Source of the DNA: Brassica napus
Taxonomy: Eukaryota > Streptophyta > Magnoliopsida > Brassicales > Brassicaceae
DNA: 64,000 bases
Assembly: GCF_020379485.1 (NCBI RefSeq)
Contig: NC_063449.1
Span: forward strand, 36,453,473-36,517,472
Direction: 5' to 3'
Below are positions 24,336 to 35,443 of the stretch, in pieces; the stretch's first letter is position 1; every line of letters begins with the position of its first letter. A program made the translations under genes and the position numbers. The notes beneath the pieces are model-generated. The model saw only the letters and a program-made list of their open reading frames with translations, did no database searches and was not told the origin of the DNA.

Positions 24336-25019
24336 TGTTGAGGACTCTATCGGTTTCCCGCAAGCTTCAATGTAGCTCAAATCGTAATCTAATCGCAAAC
24401 AATCAATCTCAGTGTGGAATCGAATCAAGCGAGAAAGTAACCGACACAAGATTTTTTGTTAACCCGGTGTTCACCGCACTCCTCCGATGTGGAGAAGCCG
24501 CTATACTCACCGGAGAGAGAATTAGGTCTCTCAACCTTTCCAATAGATGAAACTGAGAAGAGTACAATCACCGGAGGTTACACTTGTGTTCTTCCTGTCT
24601 CGGTTACAATCACCACGAGATACAAATGGAATAGAGGAAGAAGATACAAGAAGCTGAGCCTAGATACACAGAGAATCTCCTTCTCTCTCTCACCAGCTCC
24701 AACACTCTGTCGCGAGCTCTCTCACTACCTCGAGCTCTCAGTCGCGAACTCTCTCACTCAGCCTTGACTCACTCACTCCGGATCGAGCTCTCGCTCACAG
24801 TCTTGAGCTTTCTCAGCTCTCTTCTCAGATTCTGTTGCAGACGCTTGACGTCGTAACTCATTCGTCTCTTGAAGCTCAAGTGGTTAATGACTCTCCTAAC
24901 CCCACTTGAAGTTAGCCAAAGCATGCCTAACTCACGTGCCTTTCATAAGACCAACATTAGCTTGAGTAAACCTTCTCCTTGGCTGAGAGACTTAGAAGAT
25001 AAGATGACATATTTCTACA
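24336..25019 (-). repeat. LTR (5' LTR of the minus-strand element)
   Basis: 684 bp, same termini as the other copy. Confidence 0.88.
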
Positions 25020-25194
25020 ACGTAAACTAAAGAAACAGAACAAAACTCATCTTTATGTGCGTGTTTTCAGATTTCTACTTGCTTTAAAAAAAAACATAAC
25101 AAAACAAAAACTCATCGTTTACCTTAACGGTGATAATACACGTTTCTGTTAACTTATTTAATGGCATGCCTAATACACTACAAGAAAACACATC

Positions 25195-25625
25195 GAATTC
25201 CGACGGAGGTTCCGACGGACACCAAGGTCGTCGGACATTTGTGACGGAATACTGACAAATTTCCGACCAAATCCAAAAAAAATAAGTCGTCGGAATTCCG
25301 TCGGCCATTTCCGACGGAATTCCGACGAAATATGGTCCGTCGGAATTTTCCGACGACTTTTCGACGACATTCCGATAAAAAATGTAACCGTTGTAGTCGT
25401 CGGAAGTTCGTCGGTATATTCCGACGAAATTCCGACGACATTCCGATTAACAGCAAAGTCGTCGGAATTCCATCGGTATTTTCCGATGGAATTCCGACGA
25501 ACCATGTGACCGTTGCCGACAAATACATATGACCGTTGTGTAGCCGTTTGGGATTGGACAATTCCGACGGAATTCCGACGGACTTCTTTACATCCGTCGG
25601 AATTTCGTCGGAAAGTCGTCGGAGG
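25195..25625. repeat. Left subterminal repeat array of CACTA element 1
   Basis: Many direct and inverted copies of TTCCGACGGA, GTCGTCGGAAT and ATTCCGACGA. In characterised CACTA elements such arrays are the binding sites of the TnpA-type protein. Confidence 0.85.
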
Positions 25626-25641
25626 TCCGTAAGCAATTTCC

Positions 25642-25649
25642 TATAAATA
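25642..25649 (+). promoter_or_regulatory. TATA box of the tnpD-like gene
   Basis: TATAAATA about 80 bp upstream of the start codon at 25726. The equivalent position in the second CACTA element also carries TATAAATA. Confidence 0.65.
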
Positions 25650-25725
25650 CAACCCCTCCTCATTCAACTCATTCACACTTCATTCTCTCTTCATTCTCTT
25701 TAGTCATAACAATTCCGTGAAAATC

Positions 25726-28700
25726 ATGTCTTCAGAAGTTTATTATCGTTCGTGGATGGATAAACCTCATTTGGATCCGAACACCAATTTGCTTACGGAA
25801 GAATACGTTCAAGGGATTGGAGAATTCATGAGGCTTGTTCAACAGCAACCGGATGCAAAAAGTGGTATGTTAAGATGTCCCTGCTCTTCTTGCAATAATA
25901 ATAAGGTTATAAAAGAATTTGATGTTTGGACTCATTTGTATATGAAAGGGTTTTCACGTAATTATAAAGTTTGGTACCTTCATGGGGAAACTGGTTATGA
26001 ATATGGTAGTACTAGCGAACCTCAGCCTGTTAGTGAACCTCAGCCTGATATTAGGTTAGAAGAATCTAGAACGGATATAGATTATGGTGTAGGTACTGAG
26101 CAGATGGTACATGATCATTATAGAGGGGAAGAACCAAACCCCGAGTCTAGGAGATTTTTTGACATGTTGGATGCAGGAAAACAACCTTTGTATCAAAATT
26201 GTAGAGATGGTCATTCAGTCTTATCATCTGCAACTAGATTAATGGGTATTAAGACAGACTATAATTTGGCTGAAGAATGTATGGATGCGATTACTGATTT
26301 TGTCAAAGGTATTCTACCTGAGGATAACCTTGCACCGGGTTCATACTACGAGGTTCAGAAACTTGTTGCAGGTCTTCAACTACCGTATGAAGTGATAGAT
26401 GTATGTATTGACAACTGCATGATCTACTGGAGAGCGGATGAGACACGGAATGTATGCAAATTTTGTGGGAAACCTCGTTATCAGGAGACGAGGGGAAGAG
26501 TTCCGATCCCATTCAAAAGAATGTGGTATTTGCCTTTGACGGAAAGATTGAAGAGGTTGTATCAGTGTGAGCGCACAGCAAAAGCAATGAGATGGCATGC
26601 AGAGCATTCCACAAATGGTGAGATTAGACATCCTTCAGATGCAAAGGCTTGGAAACATTTCCAGTCAACATATCCAGAATTTGCGGAAGAGAGAAGAAAT
26701 GTTTATCTTGGATTATCTACTGATGGTTTCAGCCCATTTGGAAAGCATGGAAGGCAGTATTCTCTATGGCCAGTTATTGTGACACCGTACAACTTACGGC
26801 CGAGCTTGTGCATGCGACGAGAGTTTTTGTTTCTCTCAATTCTAGTCCCCGGGCCAGATCATCCTAAAAGATCACTAGATGTGTTTCTTCAACCACTAAT
26901 ATATGAGTTGCAACAACTATGGGCGCATGGTTTTGAGACATACGATGTTTCGCGCAAAGAAAACTTTCAGATGCGGGCAGTACTTATGTGGACAATAAGT
27001 GACTTTCCAGCATATGGTATGTTATCTGGATGGACAACACATGGGAAGCTATCATGTCCATATTGTCAAGATGACACAGATGCTTTCCAACTAAAGAACG
27101 GAAGGAAAACGTGTTGGTTTGACTGTCACAGACGATTTCTACCACCTGATCATCCATACCGCAGGAGTAAGACTTCGTTTACGAAGAACAAGCAGGTGTT
27201 TGATGGTCCACCTGAGGAAGTTAGTGGGAAAGATTTGTTGAAGCAGTTTAGGTATTTTGATGCAGAAAGGACGCCAGATGTAGGTGGACATGAAAACATT
27301 CGAGTCAATGCGGTTGGAGAGCTACATAACTGGCACAAAAAGAGTATTTTCTGGGATCTACCATATTGGGAGAGTCATCTATTGCGGCATAATTTAGATG
27401 TCATGCATATTGAGAAGAACTTCTTCGATAATCTGATGAACACAGTCCTTAACATCCAAGGTAAAACGAAGGATAATTTGAAGTCAAGGTTGGATTTAGT
27501 CGATATTTGTGATCGTTCTGAACTTCACGTTGATGAGAACGGTACGGCCCCTTTTCCCATTTATCGGCTAGATGGTGCTAGAAAAGAAGAGTTCTTTGAT
27601 TGGATTACAGAGAAAGTGAAATTTCCTGACGGATATGCATCAAATTTGGGGAACTGCGTTGATAGAAGCGAAGGAAAGTTTACTGGCTTGAAGAGTCATG
27701 ATTGTCATGTAATTATGCAGCGCCTCCTTCCGTTTGCCTTTTCAGCATTATTGCCACGTAATGTTCATGAAGCAATTGCAGGGATTAGTGTTTTTTTCCG
27801 TGACTTATGCAGCAGAGTATTGACTGAAGAGGGATTAATAATTTGAAGACAAACGCACCAGTCAGCATGTGCAACCTTGAGAAGATATTTCCTCCATCAT
27901 TCTTTGATGTAATGGAACATCTTGCTATTCATCTCGCAAGAGAATTGGAACTTGGTGGTCCTGTGCAGTACAGATGGATGTATATTTTTGAGCGTTATAT
28001 GCATCATCTGAAGAAGATGGTCAAAAATCAAAGCAGGGTGGAAGGATCTATAGTGGCACAGGTGATCAATGAAGAAACTGCAATCTTTGCTGAAAATTAT
28101 TTTCCACCAGAAGTGCAAACAAAACACCGAAGACCTGCTCGGCATGATGATAGAGGGGAGAGAGCAACATATCATGTTACTGTCCCAAGCATGTTCAAGG
28201 AAATAGGACGACTTAGTGGAAAATTCACGAAGCGGAGACTTACGGACACTGAGAACGCTCATTTGCAAACATATTTGCTCACCAACTGTGAAGATGTTCT
28301 ACAATATGAGAGGTAAAAATATTTATTCATTTATTGTTAGATTAATATTCAATAAATTTATTTCATATTGATAATATTTTTGTATATAGTGTATATATGG
28401 CGGAGTTGCGTATGACTCACAGGCATGCAACAGAAGATGAGCTTCGACAACTTAGAGATAACGGATTTGCTGCGTGGCTTCGTAGTTATGTGAGTCATAT
28501 ATCCTATTACCCTATGCAAATGATTAGTTTAAATTTAATATATATAAACTAATTAATTTTGCAATCATATATGTTTTTTTTTATAGGTGAATGATGGTTT
28601 GGCCAGAGGTCTTGTGTTCGATGATTGGGTACGCGAATTTGTGCAGGGACCAAACTATGTGGTCAAATCATATCCTAAATTTTGTACGCGAGGATATGCA

Positions 28701-29327
28701 TTCACAAGGAAAGGTCATTCTAAGACAACATATGATGCTGGTGTTTCATCTTCTTCTGGTGACGATGTCTACTACGGCAACATAAAAGAAATATTGGAAA
28801 TCCAATTTCCTGGAATGGTTGGATTGCGTTGTGTAGTATTCTATTGTGATTGGTATGACACCACCCCAGATAGAGGAGTGAAGATTGATGCGTTTGGTGT
28901 TACATCAGTTCATTCGCGGCGGAAACTTCAATATTATGATCCCTTCATTCTTGGTTCGCAAGCTGATCAGGTATGTCAATATATTCATAATTTTTTACCA
29001 ATATAATTAATTAATGTTATATATTGAACTAATACTTTGTATAATTGATATGTATAGGTGTGCTACATCAGTTACCCTCGGGTGACGTACAGAGACGATC
29101 CATGGGTTACTGTAACGCAAATCAACCCAAGAGGACGAGTGGATGGAACTTCTGATGATGATGAACCATTGCAACCAGAGTCTACCAGCAACGCCCAGGC
29201 AGTTGAAGATTTGGAAAATGTTCAACTCGTTGAGAATTTGACTGTGTTTGGACATGATGCTGTCGTACATTCAGAGCCGGAAGCCGAGGTTGGGGAGTTT
29301 GATGAAGATTCAGAAGATTCTGATTAG
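25726..29327 (+). pseudogene. CACTA transposase (TNP2/TnpD type), one frameshift
   Basis: The ATG at 25726 opens an N-terminal transposase-associated domain (SWMDKPHLDPNTNLLTEEY, with Cys motif CPCSSCNNNK), then the large TNP2 transposase region with LSTDGFSPFG and SDFPAYGMLSGW, whose aspartates fit a catalytic triad. At about 27838 a single-base loss shifts the frame, giving an immediate TGA (27844-27846). The next frame resumes with TNAPVSMCNLEKIFPPSFFD and GGPVQYRWMYIFERYMHHLK (DUF4218-like). GT-AG introns then join 28312|28390, 28489|28587 and 28970|29058 through a DUF4216-like part (FYCDWYDTTPDRGVKIDAFG) to an acidic C-terminus ending at 29327. The intact protein would be about 1100 aa and would cut element ends in the nucleus. 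The frameshift truncates it after about 706 aa. Confidence 0.88.
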
Positions 29328-29342
29328 TTTTTTTTTTTTTTT

Positions 29343-29525
29343 TTTTTTAATGGTCCGTCGGAAATCCCTCGCAATATACCGACGACATAGCGACGACAAC
29401 GGGTTTCATTGAAAATTGGAAAGGTCGTCGGTATTTCGTCGGAAAATACCGACGACATTCCGACGAACTCGACAAGTTCGTCGGAATGTCGTCGGTATTT
29501 TCCGACGAAATACCGACGACATGTT
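29343..29525. repeat. Internal subterminal-type repeat array
   Basis: GACGACATTCCGACGAA/GTCGTCGGTATTT words, like those at the element ends, lie just after the tnpD-like stop codon and a T-run. Confidence 0.75.
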
Positions 29526-29865
29526 TTTCTATAAAGTTTCAATCATAAAAATCTATAAATTTAGATGCCAAAACTATGAAAATAACACATAATAAGTGTT
29601 TAGTATAGTATTAGATCGCAACCGTTCAAATATAACAACTCATTAAAATATTTATGTATGCATATCATTGTTTTCATAACATCTCATCTTAACATTATGT
29701 ACTTATACAATCATATTTATATAAGCTTACACTACAAAAAATATTGTTGTGTAAAATCGTGTTATAAAACATTTTTATTGTTAAATCTTTATGCAAATAC
29801 TATATATATTATCAAAGGTTTGGATTTTGCATTTAGAAACTTGAAAAGAACACCCTAAACACTAA

Positions 29866-30052
29866 GTCGTCGGAATTCCGTCGGAAAATACCGACGGAAT
29901 GTGTCCGTCGGAAAATACTGACGGACACGTTCCGTCGGAATTTCAATTAGCCCGGGAGAACCAAACCGCTTGAAAATTTTCGCGAATCGGCATTTGGTAT
30001 ATTTTAAATATACCGACGGAATACCGACGAACCCGTGTCCGTCGGAATCCAC
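29866..30052. repeat. Second internal repeat array, upstream of the tnpA-like gene
   Basis: GTCGTCGGAATTCCGTCGG and related words resume 150-350 bp before the tnpA-like first exon, so they could be promoter-proximal binding sites. Confidence 0.75.
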
Positions 30053-30218
30053 GGAAATAAAAAACCTTCTCCTTTCTTCTTCGTTATCTCCGCGGCCTCT
30101 CCCTCTCTCAAGACACTCCGGCGATTCCGGCGATTTCGGCGACTCTCCGGCGATTCCGGCCTCTCTTCACCGGCGAATCCTCTCCTCACCCTCCTATCTC
30201 TTCCCCAAACCCCAAATC

Positions 30219-32434
30219 ATGTAAGAATCATCCCAAACCTTTTTTTTTTCAATTGTTTAGGGTTTTGGAAGTTGATCTCGGATTTTAGGTTGTTTGATTG
30301 AACATTTTAGGATTGAATGGATAGTTTAGGATATATAAGTTAGGATTGTTGTTTTAGTTTTTTTTGGAACATTTTTTGATTTTTAAAAACGTTTTTTGAT
30401 TTTTTAAAACGTTTTTTTTTTTATTTTTAAAAACGTTTTTTGATTTTTAAAAACGTTTTTTGATTTTTAAAAACGTTTTTTGATTTTTAAAAACGTTTTT
30501 TGATTTTTAAAAACGTTTTTTTGAAAAAAATATAAATATTTAACACCATTTTTCTTCATTTATAAATTTTAACAACATTTTTCTATTTTATAAATTTTTT
30601 ATAATTTTGTATACATATATATATATGTAAATCATGTATAGTAAAAATTTTAAAATTTTAAAATTTTTTATATTTTTTTTTAAGTTTCCACTAATAAATA
30701 TTTAACAACATTTTTTTTTAAAATATAAATATTTAACAACATTTTTCTTCATTTATAAATTTTTAACAACATTTTTCTATATTTATAAATTTTTTATAAT
30801 TTTGATACATATATATATATATATATATATAAAGGTTTAATAGTTTTTTTTAAAACGTTTATAAAACCTTTTGTAAATATATAAATGAAAATATGTTTGA
30901 TGGGTTAATTTTTTTTTTTTAGGGCCGAGGATGAAGCCCGCCCCGCAGCCCGTCTTCGACGTAGTTCGGTGAGCGGTTCCCGTGCATCGGTATCGTCTCA
31001 TGACTCGGTTCCGGCATATATTCCCGCTCCAGCTCCCTCTGCCCCTCACGCTGCCCCTCACGCTGCTGCTCAACAGGATCCGGGGGTCATGCCGGTTCAT
31101 CTATTGGTTCAACAACCAGGTCGAGAGCATCTCCCGTTTCTCCAACCCAACCCACGACGAGGCCATAGCACTTGGTTAGTATTTTTTTTTATTTGTACCG
31201 TTATATTTTTTGCTTTAATTAACTTGCTAACTTGTATTTTTTTTTAAAGGTTCACCAAGTCGAAAAATGGCATTAGCCGGAGCATCAACCAGATGATGTA
31301 CTCCATGCTCCGTTTTGGATATCCAAAGTGGAGTGTGATCCCTTCCGACGAACGAGAGTTGTGGTTTCGTCAGTTTGCGGTATAGTAACCCTTCATTTTT
31401 TTTAAGTTTTTACATTTTTTTACATATATTTACTTATTAAATTGTGTTTGTTTTGTAGCAAGAGTTCAACTGGCACTCCGATCTTACGGAAACAGTCCGT
31501 AAGAAATTCAACGAAAAGGCCATGGACTCTTACACAAAGCAGATAAACGCGTGGAAGACAGTTTGGCAGAAGAACAAGAAGCCACGGTTCATCAACGGGG
31601 GGGTGTGGGAGCAGTTGATAGCTCATTGGGAGAGGGAAGACACTGCAGAGACGTCTTCTAGGAACTCCAGGAACCGGAAGAGCGATCGTGGCGGGAAAGG
31701 TATGTATGTGCACAACCTCGGCGCTTGCTCCATGTCTACTAAGGAGGATGAACTTGTAAGTTTTTTATTATTATTTATCTTTATATTTTTTAAATAAATA
31801 TTTTATATATTTTTTGGCTAATAATGGCGGTTTTTTTAGATCGAAGCAAATGACGGTAATCCCGTTGATCGTCTCCAACTCATTAAGGTGGCTCACACTA
31901 ACAAGACGACGGGTCAAATTCAGGACCCCGTGATCAGAGGTGTAGTTGATTTGGTGGAAGCTGAGATAGTTTCTCAATCTCAGCCTCTCTCTGATGACGG
32001 CGACTCCACGGGAGCTTCAACCAACCTGTCTCTATTGCAAATAAATGAGATGGTTGAAAAGGTAATTTTTTTTATTAATATATTTTTTTTATAATGTCGA
32101 TTACTTACTTGTCCATATTTACTTACTTTAAATATTTTTGTAGGCGGTTCCTAAAAGGAAAGGAGGCCGTTTAGTTGGGTTGGCCCGTCGTGCTTCTTCG
32201 TATCCGGCATCTTCTTCGCAAGCTCCGTATGCCGATCCCATGATTCTCGAGGAGCTACATGACAAAGATGAACGGATTGGGGCATTGGAGGAGCAGAACA
32301 CCACTATCCTTTCGGAGAATGCCACTATCCGTTCGGAGAATGCCACTATCCTTGCTGAGTTGGCATCCCAGAAGAAGTTCAACACCGAGATTATGCAGAA
32401 GCTAGATCGTTTGATGTCTTCGAGTTCTTCTTAG
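30219..32434 (+). CDS. CACTA TnpA-like protein (Ptta/En/Spm plant transposase family)
   Basis: Six segments splice at GT-AG sites: 30219-30220, 30923-31174, 31250-31379, 31459-31755, 31840-32061, 32144-32434. They give an uninterrupted 397-aa protein. The start codon is itself split: AT ends exon 1 and G begins exon 2 (ATG GCC GAG...). The N-terminus is basic and Ser/Pro/Ala-rich, followed by the conserved core (KSKNGISRSINQMMYSMLRF, then AWKTVWQKNKKPRFINGGVW) and a C-terminal coiled coil with a repeated ENATI unit (about 350-370). By family knowledge it binds the subterminal repeats and assists excision in the nucleus. It looks intact. Confidence 0.85.
30368..30518 (+). repeat. 20-bp minisatellite in intron 1 of the tnpA-like gene
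   Basis: About seven copies of GTTTTTTGATTTTTAAAAAC, the last four nearly perfect. Each unit is partly self-complementary (GTTTTT...AAAAAC). Confidence 0.9.
30526..30835 (+). repeat. Direct duplication inside intron 1
   Basis: A roughly 100-bp AT-rich block (ATTTAACA..CATTTTTCTTC ... TTTTTATAATTTTG, then a TA run) occurs at about 30530-30628 and again at about 30725-30832. Confidence 0.7.
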
Positions 32435-32640
32435 TTTATTTCGGCTTTATAAAACTTTCGGAATGTTTTTTTTTTCTATTTCGGTTTGTATGAATTTTAA
32501 ACTTTATGAATGTTTTTTTCCTATTTCGGTTTTTATGAATTTAAATTTTATAATATTATTAGTTTTAAATTTCCAATTTTTTAAATTTATTAATATCAAA
32601 AAATATATAAAAATGCAAATTAATTTGTAAAAAAAAAAGG

Positions 32641-33058
32641 GTATATACCGACGGACAACGGTCGTCGGAATATACCGACGGACATATATCCGTCGGAATT
32701 TACCGACAAACTCATTTCCGTCGGAATATACCGACGAACGTGGTTCGTCGGTATATTCCGACGACCGATGTCCGTCGGTAAATTCCGACGCCTACAGTTC
32801 GTCGGAATAAACCGAGGAACCACGTTCGTCGGAATTGTAGTTTTCCGATGAACTCCGGTCTCGTGTAGCCGCATCGTAATATCGTCGGAAGTTCGTCAGA
32901 ATGACGTTTCTTGGTATTCGTCAGAAAGTCGTCGGAATTTCTGACGAAATTCCGACGAACTTTTTTTTTCCGACGAAACGATACCGACGGACGGGTTCGT
33001 CGGAAATTCGTCGGAATAGACCGATTCCGACGAATTACCGACGATTTCGGCCATCAGA
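32641..33058. repeat. Right subterminal repeat array of CACTA element 1
   Basis: Dense TTCCGTCGGAATATACCGACG-type words in both orientations up to the right TIR. Confidence 0.85.
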
Positions 33059-33083
33059 ATCCCCCTGTTTTCTTGTAGTGATA

Positions 33084-34407
33084 TAGTTCAATCAACTAAA
33101 GTTTATGATTTAAAGTAAAAGTCAACGAAAATTTAATGTTTTAAATTCTCTTAAAAAAACTTATGCTTTTAATGGCCATATTTTGAAAGTTCGGAATTTG
33201 TATGTCTATTTTTTTTTTTGGTAAAAATGTAAAGATTTGTATGTCCATTTTCCCATAGATATTCTGCAGGCAGCACAAATGCTTCATTTATGGATGTGTA
33301 AATAAATCTGCATTTGCATCCACAGTCATAATAATCTACTATCCCGATGTGGACAAGTTTGTTGTGCTTCCGAAACCCAACTTCAACCATAAAAGAAGAT
33401 AAATAAATATATAAATGGCATGGAGCGAGATGAGATTTGGATATTTGTAGATATTGATGGATCAAACTGGGACACTTTTTTTTTAATTAGACATCTAAAT
33501 TTAAATTTAGGTATTTTGAAATTCCAAAAGATCCAGTATATGCCCATTACTCGATTGGGACTGCTGAAGCCACTAGGCCACTGAGCCATTGGGAAATTTG
33601 ATCATTTTGGCCCATCATTAAATACAGAGTCCAACATTCTTTCAAAATGTTTGGGTCACTCTAGTTCCTTGTAGTATTCGTTGTGGCCATACGACTGACA
33701 CACGGCGAGGATAAGATACAATAGAGGTCGACGCCACCATGCACCTGGACCGCTCTGAGTCATAAGACGCGGATTCTTAACATCTTTGACTTTTCATTTT
33801 TCTCTACAACTCAATTTATCCTAATTTAAAACATGTTACCTCACAAGACGCGGATTCTATATTTTATAATGTGCTACAAACTTGCACACAAAAGCGGAAA
33901 CAATACTTTAAAAAGTTCACGTTATACCAATTTACACATTTTTAATCTAAACTGATGTATACTGACAAAAAAAAACTGATGTATAATCTAACATTCAATC
34001 TAATGCTGCAATTGAGAGCCCAAACACAAACACTATGGATTTTTAAATGTGTAATCAAACATAACCTTTAAATGTTTTAGCTCTTATAACTGAATGATTT
34101 ATTTTTGTTATACTATATTTGAATAGTTAATCGTTTTATCCAAAGTAAAACCATTGCGTACAAATGAATGTTGTGAATTCTATAACACATAGTAGAACCA
34201 TGTTTATGATGTGGAAACAGTGGAAAAATCACTATCGGCTATATATTTTTCTTCGACTACAGTTTTTAGATTGTTAACGCAAAATCTAGATTCATGAATC
34301 GAGGGACTGAAATTAGGGTTGGGACTAATCCTTTAACGAAATGGTCTATTTATTGGTGATTTTCCGAGAGATAAAATGGATTGAAATGTTAATAACATTT
34401 CTAGAAT
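33084..34407. other. AT-rich intergenic DNA, no gene recognised
   Basis: Nothing with a recognisable domain, LTR or TIR. Confidence 0.4.
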
Positions 34408-34424
34408 AGTATCGAATGTACGTA

Positions 34425-34728
34425 GTAAAAGCACTGTGGCCTAGTGGTCAACGTTTAAAGGTTTTTACATCCATGTCTAGGGTTCGAATCTTAGGCGACA
34501 CAATTTCTCCACCAAGAGGTCTGAATTTCAATTGCCGAAGAAGGTGAATTATGCAGAAAATGCTTACAAGAGATCTTTAGCATGACGCAAGAAGTACCGT
34601 CATAAATGGATCTCACAAGACGACACATAGTAATGTAGTCAAATATGAATCCTCATAAGACAGGTAAAATTGTCGGCTGTAATATCATTTATGTAATGTT
34701 TCTCATAATTTGTAATAGCACAAAAAAA
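34425..34728 (+). mobile_element. tRNA-derived SINE, 304 bp
   Basis: The 5' part carries an internal pol III promoter: A box TGGCCTAGTGG (34437-34447) and B box GGTTCGAATC (34481-34490). The 3' end is an A8 tail. A 17-bp target duplication with three mismatches flanks it (AGTATCGAATGTACGTA at 34408-34424; AGTATTGAATGGACATA at 34729-34745). The tRNA part is too diverged to fold as a functional tRNA. Confidence 0.85.
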
Positions 34729-34745
34729 AGTATTGAATGGACATA

Positions 34746-35434
34746 ATATTTCTAGGGTTTGCATTGAAGAAGATAATCCCTTTTATGACGACCTTCATCT
34801 CCTCTTCATAGCATCTTATTACCTAGAGTGAATCTTTTGAGGCTCAGAGATGATGGACTTTTGAGGAGACGGTCGAATTCCTGTATAAAATCCAGCACCA
34901 ACATGAATGGCCCTTTAAAAATATCACATTTGTAATGTACTTGAACATCTGGCTCGATCAGCAACTGAAAGAATACGTGTTATAGTTCATCAATCCTTTT
35001 ACGTGTGGCGTATAATTCTTTTTAGGAAACTGGTCAGTACGGCGTGTAAGTATAATCAGTGTATCGGCCTTGTATTCTTGTGGTGGGGATCGTTCCTTGT
35101 TTTGTCGGTGAGCCGGATTGAATTTTTATTTTAAAATTTTAATATGGATTAGTTTCATCTCTGTGGGAAAAAAGCAGTATACTATAGACCAAGCAAATTC
35201 AAACTCATTCGTTTAATCAAACACTCAAAAATTATACTAAATTTCGTAGCAACTCCTAAATTACACTAGGACTTTATGGAGTACACATCTATGAATATAT
35301 GTGAACTAATAACATCATTTTATAATAAAGTCAAAAATAAAAGGAGACATTTATTAAAAAATGATTTCAATTAATTAAAGTATTCAAAATAGCCATTTTT
35401 ACCATGATTACATAATCTGATACGTACTAAGTTA
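34746..35434. other. Intergenic DNA, no gene recognised
   Basis: No supported feature. Confidence 0.4.
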
Positions 35435-35443
35435 TATATTTAA

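Larger units (their letters stand above)
19120..25019 (-). mobile_element. Complete non-coding LTR retrotransposon (LARD-like), minus strand
   Basis: Two direct repeats (19120-19820 and 24336-25019) with TG...CA ends are flanked by a perfect 5-bp target duplication ACGTA (19115-19119 and 25020-25024). The primer-binding site TGGTATCAGAGC lies on the minus strand next to the right LTR, and a polypurine tract lies on the minus strand next to the left LTR, so the element runs right to left. The roughly 4.5-kb interior holds only short frames in all six frames, with no gag, protease, integrase or reverse transcriptase motif. It would therefore depend on another element's proteins. The LTRs differ by a modest number of substitutions and a few small indels. 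Confidence 0.88.
25176..33080 (+). mobile_element. CACTA (En/Spm) transposon, 7.9 kb, two genes
   Basis: The terminal inverted repeats CACTACAAGAAAACA (25176-25190; complement at 33066-33080) are perfect over 15 bp. They are flanked by the 3-bp target duplication ATA (25173-25175 and 33081-33083). The element carries a tnpD-type transposase gene (25726-29327, one frameshift) followed by a tnpA-type gene (30219-32434), both on plus. Arrays of short TCCGACGGA/TTCCGACGAA words occupy both subterminal regions and two internal blocks. Intact ends and an intact tnpA-like gene suggest recent activity or mobilisation. Confidence 0.95.

Noticed and set aside
30004..30301. Short Arg/Pro/Ser-rich frames on both strands
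   Set aside because: They cover the CACTA tnpA leader (GGCGATTCCGGCGA repeats); composition artefact.
34437..34500. A possible tRNA gene (A and B boxes)
   Set aside because: No acceptor stem or cloverleaf; boxes plus A-tail and target duplications identify a SINE.
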